Notes: generated by a model from the letters alone, not told the origin. Positions 53,221 through 64,000 are shown, counted from the stretch's first letter. The stretch: 64,000 nt of DNA from Heracleum sosnowskyi (GCA_030848705.1 CM061240.1:128266998-128330997), one strand, 5' to 3'. Translations and numbers: made by a program.

Positions 53221-54388
53221 AACTTAAAACCCGCACGATGCACGAGTTGTTTTTAATAATTGTTAATTTTATTATTTATTATTTATATTTTATATTTTAT
53301 TAATTGCATTTATTAAAAAGATTAAGTAGGCGTGTTAAATATTTTAAAATAATTAGAAGTATTAAAATGAATTTTAAAATAAATAAGTAACAGTTTGTCC
53401 GTGATATTTTGGAAAAAGAGGGGTTTTAGTAATAAAAATAGAAACTAACGTGTTTTCGTTGAATTTTAAAATATAAAATTAACGATTTGCCCATGATGTT
53501 TTTGAAAAAAGAGGGGGTTTAGTAAGAAAAATAGAAAAGGTGACATGTTTTAGTTGAAAAATGTAATTGTCAATTAAAAGTATTAAAATAGATTTTAAAG
53601 TAAATATGTAAGGGTTTTCTCGTGATATATTTGAAAAATGAAGGATTTTAGCAAAGGAAATAGAAAAAGTAACATGTTTTAGCTGAAAAGGAAATTGCAT
53701 GTGATTTTTTTAGAAAAAAATGGTAATATAAAATTGAAAGGGTAACTGATTATAATAATTAAATAAACAATTAAATAAGGCAAATGTCATATCAAAAAAC
53801 AGGTACCAAAACTTTTAATGTTTCGTCTTTGATAATATAGTATAGATAAAGAGATATATTCATAATATTGGTATTTTATGCTACTAAATGGAATAGCCCG
53901 TGATATTTTTGAGGTTTTAGTTAAGAGAAATATTAGTTAGAAAATATAAAAAAGAATATACGTTTCGGAAAAAAAGCTAATCGGTTAGTAATTAATAATT
54001 ATAATATTATTATTTTATTTTATTAAATAGAACTCTTCGTGATATTTTTGGAAAATTAGAGGTTTTATTTAGGAAAAATAGAAAAGTAGAAATTTTAGTT
54101 AAAAAATATAAAAAAGAATATACACTTTGGCTAAAAATGGTAATGATTTATTTATTAGCAATTATAACCTTATTATGTTATTTTATTAATATTTTTGGAA
54201 AATGAGATGTTTTATTTAGGAAAAATAGAAAAGATATTCTATATACTAATTTTAATATTTTATCTAACGGTTCTCATTGATTTGATCAAAAATATCTGAC
54301 GGCTATGAATGGAGTGACCAGACTACAAAAACTTTCATGACCAGACTACAAAACTTTCAATGTTTCGTCTTTAATATAATAGTATAGA
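53221..54388 (-). mobile_element. two further Helitron-like elements (53221-53846, 53847-54388)
   Basis: 5' ends TCTATACTATATTATCAAAG (53846) and TCTATACTATTATATTAAAG (54388) on the minus strand. The first has a 3' side with AACTTAAAACCCGCACGATG (53221), hairpin-like but without a clean CTRR end. They share the GTGATATTTTTGGAAAA interior repeats. Confidence 0.55.
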
Positions 54389-55264
54389 TATCTTGATTTA
54401 TATGATTTTAAAAAGTAATCAAATATAATAATATATGTATGATGTTATTCTAAGTTTTTTTTTTGTATTTTGATTTTAAAAATTCTTAATATGTTGTCGA
54501 TGAAATAATATCTTGAACTATTGAATGTAGCTTAGAAAAATAGATGATATAAATATTTAATAATAATATGTTGTTGACGGGATTCGAACCTTGAACCCGT
54601 GGAAGCATTTTAGATATCAAAAAAAGAATATTATTTTAATATTACATCCAATGGTTCTCATTTACCTATCTAACGGTTATTATTTGGAAGACCAAACTAA
54701 ATGACCAAACTATCAACCAACCAAATAGAGATATAGTATTATAGTATAGATAATCAAATATAATAATGGGAATTGGTCCACAGCCACGGGTGGCTGGGAA
54801 TTGGTCCACAGCCACGGGTGGCTGGGAATTGGTCCACAGCCACGGGTGGTTCCTACCCGCAATGTTTAGTTGCGGGTGGTGGTTGATAAATTCTTCAACC
54901 ACCTGTGGTTGTGGAAGGGGACCCTATAATAATATATGTATGATGTTATTTTAAATTTTTTTTTGTATTTTGATTTTAAAAATTCTTAATATGTTGTCGA
55001 TGAAATAATATCTTGAACTTTTGAATGTAACTTAGAAAAATAGATGATATAAATATTTAATATTAATATGTTGTTGACGAGATTCGAACCTTGAACCCGT
55101 GGGAGCATTTTAGATATCAAAAAGAGAATATTATTTTAATATTAAATCCAACGGTTCTCATTTACCTATATTTAAATCTAACGATTATTATTTAGAGGAC
55201 CAAACTAAATGACCAAACTTCCAACCAAATAGAGGGTGGTTTGCTTATAATATTATAGTATAGA
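54389..55264 (-). mobile_element. Helitron-like tail region with a ~350-bp direct duplication
   Basis: 5' ends TCTATACTATAATACTATAT at 54750 and TCTATACTATAATATTATAA at 55264. 54425-54750 and 54927-55264 are similar copies, both with TGTTGTTGACGGGATTCGAA (or GAGATTCGAA) CC, which on the minus strand gives GGTTCGAATCC, a pol III B-box-like motif. Between the copies lie three 28-bp units. Confidence 0.55.
54767..54850. repeat. three 28-bp tandem units
   Basis: TGGGAATTGGTCCACAGCCA plus CGGGTGGC, repeated at 54767, 54795 and 54823 with one change at the end of the third. It is followed by the hairpin ACCCGCAA-loop-TTGCGGGT and by CAACCACCTGTGGTTG. Confidence 0.95.
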
Positions 55265-55855
55265 TATGAATATGTATATATTTCTCCCCAGCCTAGTAGG
55301 TTTGGAGGTTTTTAAGAATGCGTTGTCTAGTTGTGATTGGGTGAAGTTCTTAAACATCTAGATGGAGTCCGTTATTTTTATCTCGTCTTATCCTTTTCAT
55401 GCTCTGTTTTCTTTTTTGCATTCACTGTCGTACCTACACGTTAGACATACTCTCTTCGTCCGTTCCAATTATTTATATTTAGATGGGGTACATAGGCCAA
55501 AGAGAATAAGTAAAGTAGTGAAGAAAGTAGAATAAGTAAAGTAGTGGAGAAAAGTAGAAAAAAGAAGTAAAGTGGTAGAACCTATTAATATTTAGTGTTT
55601 AAATAAGTAAAATGGAGGAAAGTAGTGAGAGTAGTTAATTTTTATATTATAAAATTTTACTACTTTAGAAAAGTTTTGAAATATAAAGAATTGGGAGGAA
55701 AATTTCAAAAAGAAAATTGTAAAAAAATGAATGATACTGAGAAAGTACTAATTAGTTGATTTCTTATATTAATGGTCCAAAATTTTAAGCTCGCTCAAAG
55801 TTATATAAACAATTGCCAAATTCATCGCACTAGGTCGGGATCGATTCCGCCTAGC
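55265..55855. other. no gene; possible decayed Stowaway-like MITE
   Basis: 55450-55702 starts CTCTCTTCGTCCGTTCCAAT with ATTTATATTT and ends with AAATATAAAGAATTGGGAGG, a rough inverted match flanked by TA on the left. 55320-55450 is related to 46335-46560. No coding sequence. Confidence 0.4.
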
Positions 55856-55865
55856 ATTTAGTATT

Positions 55866-55988
55866 GGGTTAAATATCAAGTAAGTCACTGATTGCGCCAA
55901 AATGTATCACAATGATCCTTAATTGCCATTTTAACTCATTTTAGTCCATAATGTCTTTAAATTGAACAAAACGTTAGAGTCAAACATA
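55866..55988. repeat. left TIR of the MULE
   Basis: Starts GGGTTAAATATCAAGTAAGT; inverted copy at 59766-59888. Confidence 0.95.
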
Positions 55989-56424
55989 ATTTTGGTCGTA
56001 TTTAACGAATTCTGTCTTGCTTCCCGTTAACGTCTGACTTGGCGCTTAGTTCGAGACAGGTGGAGTCTACCTGGCAGTGTTGACGGGGATAGTCGGGTAT
56101 AAGAGAAAAAGAGTCTAAAACCTAATCATTTAGAAGGTGTTTAGAAAAGGGGGAAAAACCCCTAATATTAATTAGAGAGAGAGGCGATCAATGGGAGCGA
56201 TTATCGGGCGATTTCTGGGTACGAACAAAAGATAATCGATCATAGATATCTCATATAAGGTATGTTCTTTGCCTTTTTCATATTTGTATCAATATATTCA
56301 GAATTCTATGTAGTGTGTGTGTTGAATGAGAATTTGATTTTAGTCGTTTTTTATGCGATCTCTGAATGAGTTAATATCATAGTATTCGTTTATATTCATT
56401 TCCTTTGTGCACTTAATTTGCAGA

Positions 56425-58643
56425 ATGTCAACTAGGGTTTCAATTCACTTGCATCATCATGGTGACTTTAGTCCTGATTCATGTAAAGGTAAGATTAAAT
56501 ATGTTGGGGGAAGTGTTGACATTATTGATGTTGACACAGACGTTTTATCGTTTCTTCATCTAGAAGATTATGCCAAGATCTATAATTATAGCAAGTATGA
56601 TTTCTTGTACTTTCAGTCTGATGGTCATACTTTCAGTAAGGGTTTAAGAATATTGTATGATGATGAGTCCTTTAGGAGTATGATTTCTCTGTGTTTTCCA
56701 TATAAAAAGATAAACTTATTTGTTGATCATAAGAAGAGATTTGAAACTGCAAACCTTCCTCCAACTAGCTATAAGTTCTTGGATGTTTCCGGTAAGGATG
56801 ATGAGGTTGGGGGCAGCGTAGTTGACACTGGGGAGGCTGAATTATCTATGGATGATACTGAAGATAGTGACTATAACTTTGATAAGGAGATTGGCAGTGA
56901 TGAAGAGTTTTTAAGTGATGGGGAATATGATAGTGACTTTGCATCTGATGATGAGCTTATAGCTGCTAGGAAATTAAGGAAAGAACATGATTGTGACAGT
57001 GAGGAGTTAGATTATAATAGTGATGAACTTAGGTCAGAAGATTCTTCAAGTGAAGATGAAAATCTCAAACAAGGCTATGTAGGAATACCTCCTGGTCAGA
57101 AAAGGAAAAAAAAACAAAGAGTTCTTGATGCAGATAAGGATGAAGTTGTGAAGTGGGATGTAGGAATGAAATTTTCTTCCATGGAGGAATTTCGGAAAGT
57201 GGTGAGAGCTTATGGCATCAGAGAGAGGAGGGCTATACACTTTATAAAGAATGATCAAACTAGGTGTCAAGTGGGATGTGAGAGTGGGTGCAGTTTTTAC
57301 TTATGGTGCAGCAAGCTACCAAATGAAGAGGCAGTGCAAGTGAAAACATGTCTAGATGATCATCAATGTACAAAACCATATCATAATACCCTTATTTCTG
57401 TCAAGTACTTGACAGATTTGTATGGTGACAGAATTAGACAAAACCCTCAGTGGAAGGTGAAAGACATGATGCAAGTAATTAGGGATGATTTAGAAGTTGA
57501 GGTCCCTAGGATAAAATGCTCCAGGGTTAGAAAAGCTGCTTTAGAAGGTGTATATGATACTCTAAAAGAACACTATGGGAGGGTTTGGGATTTAGGTTTT
57601 GAAATTCTGAAAAATAATCCAAAAAACAGGGTTGACATTTGCACTTCTAGAGTAACTGATGATTCTGAGAATAAATTCAAGAGGATATACATTTGCTATC
57701 ATGCCTTAAAAACTGGATGGAAAGAAGGATGTAGGCCAGTTCTAGGGCTTGATGGTTGTTTTTTAAAAACTGTATATGGGGGTCAGTTGTTAAGTGCTGT
57801 AGGAAGAGATGGAAATAACCAGATGTTCCCAATAGCATATGGTGTTGTTGAATCAGAAAGCACAGACAGTTGGAGGTGGTTCATTGATCTGCTGAAAAAT
57901 GATCTTGACCTTGGTAATGGTAATGGTTTGACCATAATCAGTGATCAACAAAAGGTAATTTATTTACTTTTTTTAATGTCAATTTTACTTGTTCATAAGC
58001 TAACCTTGGTAATTTATTTGTTTTAGGGATTGGAAAATGCAATGAAGGAGCACTTGCCTAGAGTTGAACATAGGCTATGCACAAGACATTTGTATGCTAA
58101 CTTCAGAAAAAGGTATTCATTTATTTTGAAAGAATTCTATTATCTAACTATGTGGACATTCAGCAATGCTGTTTCTTTTTGCAGGTTTCCATCTGGTGCT
58201 CTTAGAAAAGCCTTCTGGTTTGCAGCATGTGCAACATATCCAGCTGCTCATGAGAAGGAAATGAAAGCAATTCAAAGAATGTCCAAAACTGCTCATGACC
58301 AATTGAAAATTTTGGACCCCAAAAGCTGGACAAAGGCACATTTTCAGACACATGCTTATGCAGACAATGTAGAAAACAACATGTCTGCGTGTTTTAATGC
58401 TTGGATAATCAATGCACGGTATTAACATTATAGAATTAATTTTAATTTCAAACATGTCTAATTTTCCATAATTCATCATCATGTGTTTGATGCAGATATA
58501 TGCCTCTTTTGACTATGTTACAAGAGCTCCATTTCATGATTATGTCTAGAATAAGGGCCAAGAGGGAAGAAATGTTAGCTTCAAGTTTTCTAACACCCCT
58601 GACACACCAGTTGACCTTGATGAGAACTAAGCATTGTCTTTAG
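56425..58643 (+). CDS. MULE transposase (MURA-like), four exons, 665 residues
   Basis: Exons 56425-57954, 58027-58112, 58185-58418 and 58496-58643; all GT-AG, and 1998 nt without a stop. A leader intron (GTATGTTC near 56260 to TTTGCAG) ends two bases before the ATG. Order: PB1-like N-terminus (3-105), acidic Asp/Glu/Ser stretch (125-215), basic GQKRKKKQR, MuDR domain (about 240-320), DDE region with LDGCFLK (Asp near 442) and ISDQQKG (Asp near 507). The place of the catalytic Glu in NNMxExFN reads NNMSACFN (GCG at 58387-58389), so it is Ala. The C-terminal SWIM zinc finger is missing. The frame is intact but the protein is probably not catalytic. Confidence 0.88.
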
Positions 58644-59014
58644 TATTAGACATATTATTATGGCCTAGACATAGTACTTGGTGAGACTTATATATGTCTC
58701 TTTTTGGTCTCTTTTATGAGACATATTGTTATGGTCTAGACATAGTACTTGGTTTGGCTAGTTTCTTGGTAATGTTGAGATGCATATATGTCTCATTTTG
58801 GGCAGATCTAGTTTATATCAATCTTTTGGATGCTACATCTTCGTGATGTTGATGACTTTTGTAAAGAACAAGCTTATGTTATAATATAATGCCAACAAGT
58901 TTTTTCAAACATGAGTTTTAATTTCATACCATAACATTTCATTGCATTACATTACATACTCAAAAGCATTACTACATAGCCATCCATTGACAGTTTACAT
59001 ATAATGCCAACAGT

Positions 59015-59526
59015 TTACATAATATATTGCCATCCATTGACATTGACAGTCCGCTGCATCTTGATCACCATCACAGCCATCAAAAGAACAATAGCAAAAC
59101 AACCAAATTTCATAAGTTTCTGTAGTTGTTTCTTCCGGGCAACTTTCTTTTCCTTCTTAGTTGCTAATTCTGCTTCAAGTTGCACAATTTTCTCTTCAAG
59201 TAGTTCAATCTTAGCTTCCAAATAGATACGTCTACTATTCAAGTGGGTAATTACTTCCCCGTGCCTTCCTTCAAATCTCCCATCATACCACTCAAAATAA
59301 TCACATTGAATGTCCTGCATATAAACCAACAGTTTAGGGGATAAATACTATAAAATCGATTATTCGCTAAATGTAACTTATTACTTACACTATTTTGGTT
59401 GCAGGTATATAACCTTCTCCCAGGATTCTTCAACGACCAAGAAGTGTACATTCTTGCCCTTAAACCACAATCACAGACATAACGCGCGGATGAGCCTCGA
59501 GACGAAGTTGCCGACCTTGAAGCCAT
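59015..59526 (-). CDS. GRF zinc-finger, coiled-coil, single-membrane-span protein
   Basis: Exons 59526-59389 and 59314-59015 (donor GTAAGT, acceptor ATGCAG, phase 0), 145 residues. It starts MASRSATSSRGSSA, then a GRF zinc finger: CDCGLRARMYTSWSLKNPGR, YTCNQN, and after the intron CDYFEWYDG. A leucine-rich coiled coil (EAKIELLEEKIVQLEAEL) and a hydrophobic FGCFAIVLLMAVMVI (about residues 118-132) follow. This layout is that of the plant family annotated as At4g04775-like (recalled), of unknown role. GRF fingers bind nucleic acid. Inside the MULE TIRs and convergent with the transposase, so it moves with the element. Confidence 0.85.
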
Positions 59527-59765
59527 GGGGTTTCTGCAGATAAGTACCTCCACAGGTTTTTAGTACCACTAATTGAAGTATTACACACAATGTTTTAAGT
59601 TACAGAAGAAAAATATGAAGAACCCTAATTCAAGATATACATACATCTGCTGTATCTGCTTGTACAGGCATGTATATATACACAAATGTTATAAATAGCC
59701 GTTGCTTGCCACATCACTGCCAGCTCAACCAATCACTGATATGTCACGTGTTTGACCGTTAAGTT

Positions 59766-59888
59766 TATGTTTGACTCTAACATTTTGTTCAATTTAAAGA
59801 CATTAGGGACTAAAATGAGTTAAAATGGCAATTAAGGATCATTGTGATACATTTTGGCGCAATCAGTGACTTACTTGATATTTAACCC
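59766..59888. repeat. right TIR of the MULE
   Basis: Inverted copy of 55866-55988 with two mismatches; ends TGATATTTAACCC. Confidence 0.95.
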
Positions 59889-59898
59889 ATTTAGTATT

Positions 59899-60567
59899 GG
59901 TATGTAATACCCACCCATTGAAACAGTGACCGCAGTTTCAATTTAAATAGTTTATTCCGAATTTCAAAACGGTGATTGTATTTTGATTATTTAATAAATT
60001 TTAAAAGTAAAATCACAACTGACAAGTAGTAATTAAATATTTTGAAATATATCTTGTTGACACATAACTAATATTTTAAAATAAAAATTTATCTAATTTT
60101 AGTTTTAATTCAAGGCAAACTCGAATATAAGGTAAAGTTATATTTCGAATCGAGCAATTTAAACTCAATTTGATAAGCGAGCTTAAATTCGATTATAATA
60201 CCTTTTCGAGCTCTAGTTATAATAAATTATTTTGATTAGATAACCTTCTTTTACTCCGGATGAATATTAACGTGTTCATGTGTCATCCACATTATTTTTA
60301 AAATTGTTAACCTAATATTTTTTCAATGAAATTTTCTTATGTTGTATTTGTAAAATTATTAAAACACGATCTCGTTTTTGAAATTCGGGATAAACTATGG
60401 ACATTGATTTGTAAATTTTAAAGTGTAGCCACTATTTTCAAACTTAATAAAAAGTTTGACCACCAATTTGAAAATTTGAAATTTCAGCCACTGTTTCGAA
60501 CCTCAATGTAAACTTTGGCCACCAAAATGCAATTGACTCTTAGTTGAATAAATATCCTATATTTATA
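59899..60567. other. no gene seen
   Basis: AT-rich. 60410-60530 has three loose repeats of AATTTGAAATTTCAGCCACT / TTTGGCCACC type. No ORF, ends or RNA gene. Confidence 0.5.
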
Positions 60568-60816
60568 CTCCCTCTGTCCCCCTAGGTTCTTTACATTGGA
60601 GGACGGGGACTCGACACGCATTTTAAGGCTCCTATAAAGTATAGTTATATATATTATTTTAATTTTTTTCTTCTTTTGAATAAAAATTTGATGTTTGAAT
60701 TTTTATTCAAAAAAAGAAAATTTTAAAAATAAGTTGTGGAACTATACTTTATACAAGCCTTAAAATGCGTGTCAAGCAGTGAAAAAACTGTAAAGAAATG
60801 AGGGGGACAGATGGAG
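60568..60816. mobile_element. Stowaway MITE
   Basis: CTCCCTCTGTCCCCCTAGGT at the left, inverted AGGGGGACAGATGGAG at the right, flanked by TA on both sides (60566-60567 and 60817-60818). The interior is also largely inverted (GACACGCATTTTAAGGCT against CCTTAAAATGCGTGTC), so the element can fold into a long hairpin. 249 bp. Tc1/mariner derivative. Confidence 0.93.
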
Positions 60817-61185
60817 TAATATATAATGTGTGTCTTGTATAGAATGTACTACCTACTTTTGGTCCGTCTCAACTGAGGATTTGATTGATCATGGTTGAAA
60901 CTTGAAAGTTTGAGATTTCTAATTTTATGAACAAAAGTAAGATTTGGAACAAATAATTATCTCGGTCCTTGTTATTTTTAAAATAATAAAATTAATAGTA
61001 CATTACATAAAGATATCGTACACACACCACATGTAGAAAGAATGGCATACTGAAATTCAAAAACTGTTAAATTCCATTTAGCGAAAAAAGAAAGAGTTAC
61101 AAAAAATAACCACGACAAAGCAAGCCATAGTAAAGTAAACCCTAATTGTAGAATAAAAAAACGCTCTCAATGAGAGTCGTCCCCT

Positions 61186-61212
61186 CCCCCCCCCCCCCCC
61201 CCCCCCCCCCCC
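61186..61212 (+). repeat. uninterrupted run of 27 C
   Basis: 27 consecutive C after CCCCT. The length is likely to be unstable or an assembly estimate. Confidence 0.9.
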
Positions 61213-63180
61213 GTCTTCTAATCCCTTCTTCAATCAACCATGATTCTGACCCCGCGAATTGTTTCTCTAGCGAAGGAATTGGGATTTACCTTCTTCCTAG
61301 CGAATCCATTTGTAGCAATTCTCTTTTTGAGAATCTACTCACTATCTCATCCAGTGAACCCAATCCTCGATCCATAGATGTGAGCTCAAATTATGCTTTG
61401 GCTGATGATACTATGAGAATAAAGATTGTGATTATAGTAAACACAGGTTTGAGAGACAACTTGTCATTGCAATTCAGCTCTATCTTGGCCCTGCTTTTTT
61501 AGGGTTCTTGTCTATGAAAGTGAGAATAAACAAGTTTATCATGGAATTGAATACTTGTGAGAACCGCAATCAACGAAATCAAAGTACTGAAGATAATCGA
61601 TTTGATGCTTTGAATTTTTGGAAAGTGATAGCCTAGGAGGGGACTTTAATTGTTGTCGATAATATTTCTCATTTGGAAAAGCAACATGAACACTTTAACG
61701 TACGAGCCCTTTATCTGTTTAAAACTCTTGATTTCGACATCACGAGTTTTATTCCTGTTTTACCTCTTGTGTCTAGTGGTGGTTATAAAATCGATTGCAA
61801 TCTTGGGTCTAGAATGGAAATTGGGTTTAGTCTTTTTGTTATGCTACAAACGATTAGTTTGCGTGTTATGAATTTGTGGGCTTATGTTCAGGGTTTTGGT
61901 TACAGGTTTGTGTTTACAATAACTGTGTTAAAATAACAATATAAGATCCTGGAAAGTGCCCTTCCTTTAACAACCTGAGGTTTTAGAGCGATTGGTTACT
62001 CAACATGTTAATAGAGTCCAGGCAGTCGAGAGGTCCAAGGTTCAACTCTTGCCACCCCGAATAGTGTCACAATTTATTATGGACACGAAAGGCAAAATTA
62101 TACCCCAAATATGGGCGCCCGTGATCCACTCTTCGATCCAAAAATGGGCTTTCGAGTGAGGGAGAGTGTTAAAATAACAATATAAAATACTTGAAAGTGC
62201 CTTTCCTCTATCACCTTGAGGTTTTAGAGCGACTAGTTACTCAACTAACTGTTGTCCACTTTTGGACTTGTTTTCGTGTTGTTAGTATTGTCATGACGAA
62301 TTTGTTGGTTAAACTAGCAAGCTGGTGGGTTACTGGTTTTACCTAGAGAACCCGAGTCACTTACACTGGCTTCAAAACCAGAGTGTTAAACGGAATTCTG
62401 TTGATTTTCTATGTTGTCCTTTTGGATTGCGGAAGTTTGATCTGATGCAGTTGATTGTCGGGAAGCAGTTGATTGTCGGGAAGCTGAAAGCGTTTTCTTT
62501 CAGGGCTATTTTCTTTAGTATTGATATTGTGTCTTGTGCGATTTTAGCCCATAAGAGCTCATTGATTGGGATGTATCGCTTTCTGAAGAATTCTAATGCT
62601 TTAGTATTGAATGTTTTTAATATTCAAGGACCTTGCATTATGACTCTGCCTGGTACAAAGGACTTGCCTTTGAACCTCTGTAAAAATGAATACAAGAACT
62701 CTGAGTTGGGTTGCTTTCTTTGGGCATCTAAGGGTGTCCTGAAATTGGTGGGTGGTGAGGACCTTTGGTCCTGATTGTTCCTTAAATGGATCCGGACGCC
62801 TGATCAAGTACCAGAAGGGCATTACACTATTGCAGATTGTGGTGCAGTTTGTGGTACTTGTTGAAAAGAGGGTCTTGCAGACGGGTGGAGTTGATGCCTC
62901 TGCTGGAAGACATGAAGTTGAGGATACTAATAGTGCTGCAGTTGGCGGTGGTTTGAAGCGAGGAGAATATGTTGTTAATCATGATCAAAAGTTAGATGTG
63001 AACTTGGGTTGTTAGCCCTTTTTATGTTAATTATTTGTAGTATCTAAATTTGGTTTTTGATTTGTTATATGATGAACCTTGCTTGCATTTTCTTGTGCAA
63101 TGCGTGAACTTTCTCCTTTCTGGGAGTCGGGTCATGTATTCCCATTATTTATTTATAAAAATTAGATGTATTTCAAAAAA
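61213..63180 (+). other. unrecognised, formerly coding or LINE-like region split by a TRIM
   Basis: Base composition is less AT-rich than its surroundings, and several broken plus-strand frames are present (61170-61502, 61673-61936, 62325-62774, 62752-63015), none recognised. A 15-bp duplication TTGATTGTCGGGAAG occurs at 62451-62480. The region ends in ATTTCAAAAAAAAAAAGAG (63172-63187), an A-tail like that of a LINE or retrocopy. A degenerate LINE or retropseudogene is possible. Confidence 0.3.
61926..62246 (+). mobile_element. TRIM retrotransposon
   Basis: Direct repeats 61926-62005 and 62167-62246 (80 bp each, TGTTAAAATAACAATATAA...CTCAACA/T), with TSD AACTG at 61921-61925 and 62247-62251. 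The first is followed by TGTTAATAGAGTCCAGG, a decayed form of the tRNA-Met PBS TGGTATCAGAGCCCAGG, and the second is preceded by the purine tract GAGTGAGGGAGAG. 321 bp, no coding capacity. Confidence 0.88.
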
Positions 63181-63187
63181 AAAAAGA

Positions 63188-64000
63188 GTTTGTAACTATT
63201 AAAAAATTTGAACCTTTCTTGTTATAACTGCTCACTAAATTTGATATATTTTCCTTGAAAAGTGAAAATAAGTCATTATAGTACGTATTTACTCTCTGAG
63301 TATATGTACATAAATTATACAAGCGTAAAATACATAAACAAAAATACCGACATTTTTTACTAGAATGTAAACGCAAATACTGTATGATAGATAAAATTAA
63401 TTCTTATATACTCCATCATGTAATACAAATATGGTGATAATTTTTCATGGAATAAGTAATTAATATATAAATATACAGTTTGCTATGTGTTATTTAATCA
63501 CTTTTTCTAAAACAAAATTTGAGATATCGGAGAAAACTACTACCCCGAGTCCTCTAATATCAGAGTGTTAAATTCAAGTTCAAGTTACGGCAATGGTGTG
63601 ATGCATATTTTCGAGCACAAAAATATAGCATATCTTTTGTCAATATTATCCATATACATAAATTAAATGAATATTTAATTTATTCAAAATAATAACATTT
63701 GGTTTCATTATTTCACTAATTATTGTTAGTTATATGACTCGTTTAATGACATTTAAATATGCTTTTTTATTATTTAGCTACAAAAAAGTAGATTGAGATA
63801 TGTATTTGTTTTGTTCATTAACCTTGAAACCAAAGGAATCATTAAAAACTCGGTCAAATTTACTGTTTCTAGTTTAGTTTTAAAAACCTAACTTTTTCAA
63901 GTATCGTTAGGGTTTGAGTTTTTAACGGCTTTAAATATTTAACCACTAGTTAAACAAGTTTAATCATATGACCAGATACTTTCTGTTGTTTAAGCATTAC
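63188..64000. other. no gene seen
   Basis: Very AT-rich. 63480-63545 (TTTGAGATATCGGAGAAAAC) weakly resembles the dispersed repeat end at 19345, 43080 and 46760. No ORF of note. Confidence 0.5.

Larger units (their letters stand above)
55856..59898 (+). mobile_element. Mutator-like element (MULE) with two genes
   Basis: TIRs 55866-55988 and 59766-59888 (123 bp, two mismatches), flanked by ATTTAGTATT on both sides (55856-55865 and 59889-59898), a 9-10-bp target duplication typical of MULEs. Inside are a transposase gene on the plus strand and a GRF zinc-finger gene on the minus strand, convergent. Element proper 55866-59888, 4023 bp. Confidence 0.96.

Noticed and set aside
54560..54610. tRNA gene suggested by a GGGATTCGAACC motif
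   Set aside because: Only a B-box-like T arm is present; no acceptor stem, anticodon arm or A box at the right distance.
58144..58482. Minus-strand 112-residue ORF opposite the MULE transposase
   Set aside because: Covers exon 3 and both neighbouring introns in reverse; no motif.

Overview
This is a stretch of plant nuclear DNA, most likely from a eudicot with a repeat-rich genome. The sequence is AT-rich, has GT-AG introns, and consists almost entirely of nested transposable elements. I see no complete ordinary host gene. Host-derived coding sequence appears only as fragments: a glutamate-receptor-like pseudogene, and pieces of MYB-CC, coatomer gamma, alpha/beta-hydrolase and condensin CAP-G genes carried inside CACTA transposons. 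No tRNA, rRNA or organellar genes were recognised. The species cannot be named from the sequence.

Layout. 1-2043: 3' end of a Sirevirus-like copia element (extra ORF, polypurine tract, 1.2-kb LTR). 2044-8593: a decayed Ty3-gypsy/Tat element on the minus strand. 8594-11365: 3' region of a Tat element (PPT, a dense TCGACCT repeat field, and a gene antisense to the element). 11366-18639: a 7.3-kb CACTA transposon (TSD TAA) with several captured gene pieces and seven perfect 173-bp satellite units. 19469-24519: old Tat LTR pieces split by a second CACTA (20156-24448, TSD TAT) carrying a condensin CAP-G fragment. 25615-26065: glutamate-receptor-like pseudogene. 26576-28285: remnant of a PIF/Harbinger element (Myb/SANT protein plus transposase). 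28287-41438: a minus-strand Helitron split by a young Tat element (29540-41307, TSD GTTGG, LTRs differing at 9 of 1388 sites). 43255-46100: a non-coding LTR element (TSD CTAAT) with a Tat-type primer-binding site. 46784-52059: a nearly intact copia element (TSD AGTTT). 52452-55264: a row of Helitron ends and remnants. 55866-59888: a MULE with 123-bp TIRs, a spliced transposase gene and a convergent GRF zinc-finger gene. 60568-60816: Stowaway MITE. 61926-62246: a 321-bp TRIM retrotransposon (TSD AACTG).

How the parts relate. Both Tat systems carry a multi-exon gene with its own TATA box, antisense to gag-pol and lying between pol and the 3' LTR. The right-hand Tat is also peppered with a GACGCGYCC palindrome on both strands, in LTRs, exons and introns alike. 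The non-coding element at 43255 has the same primer-binding site as the right-hand Tat, so it could be mobilised by a relative of it. The two CACTA elements have different ends but share related ~175-bp tandem repeats, and both have picked up host gene pieces. All end coordinates, TSDs and splice junctions were read by eye.
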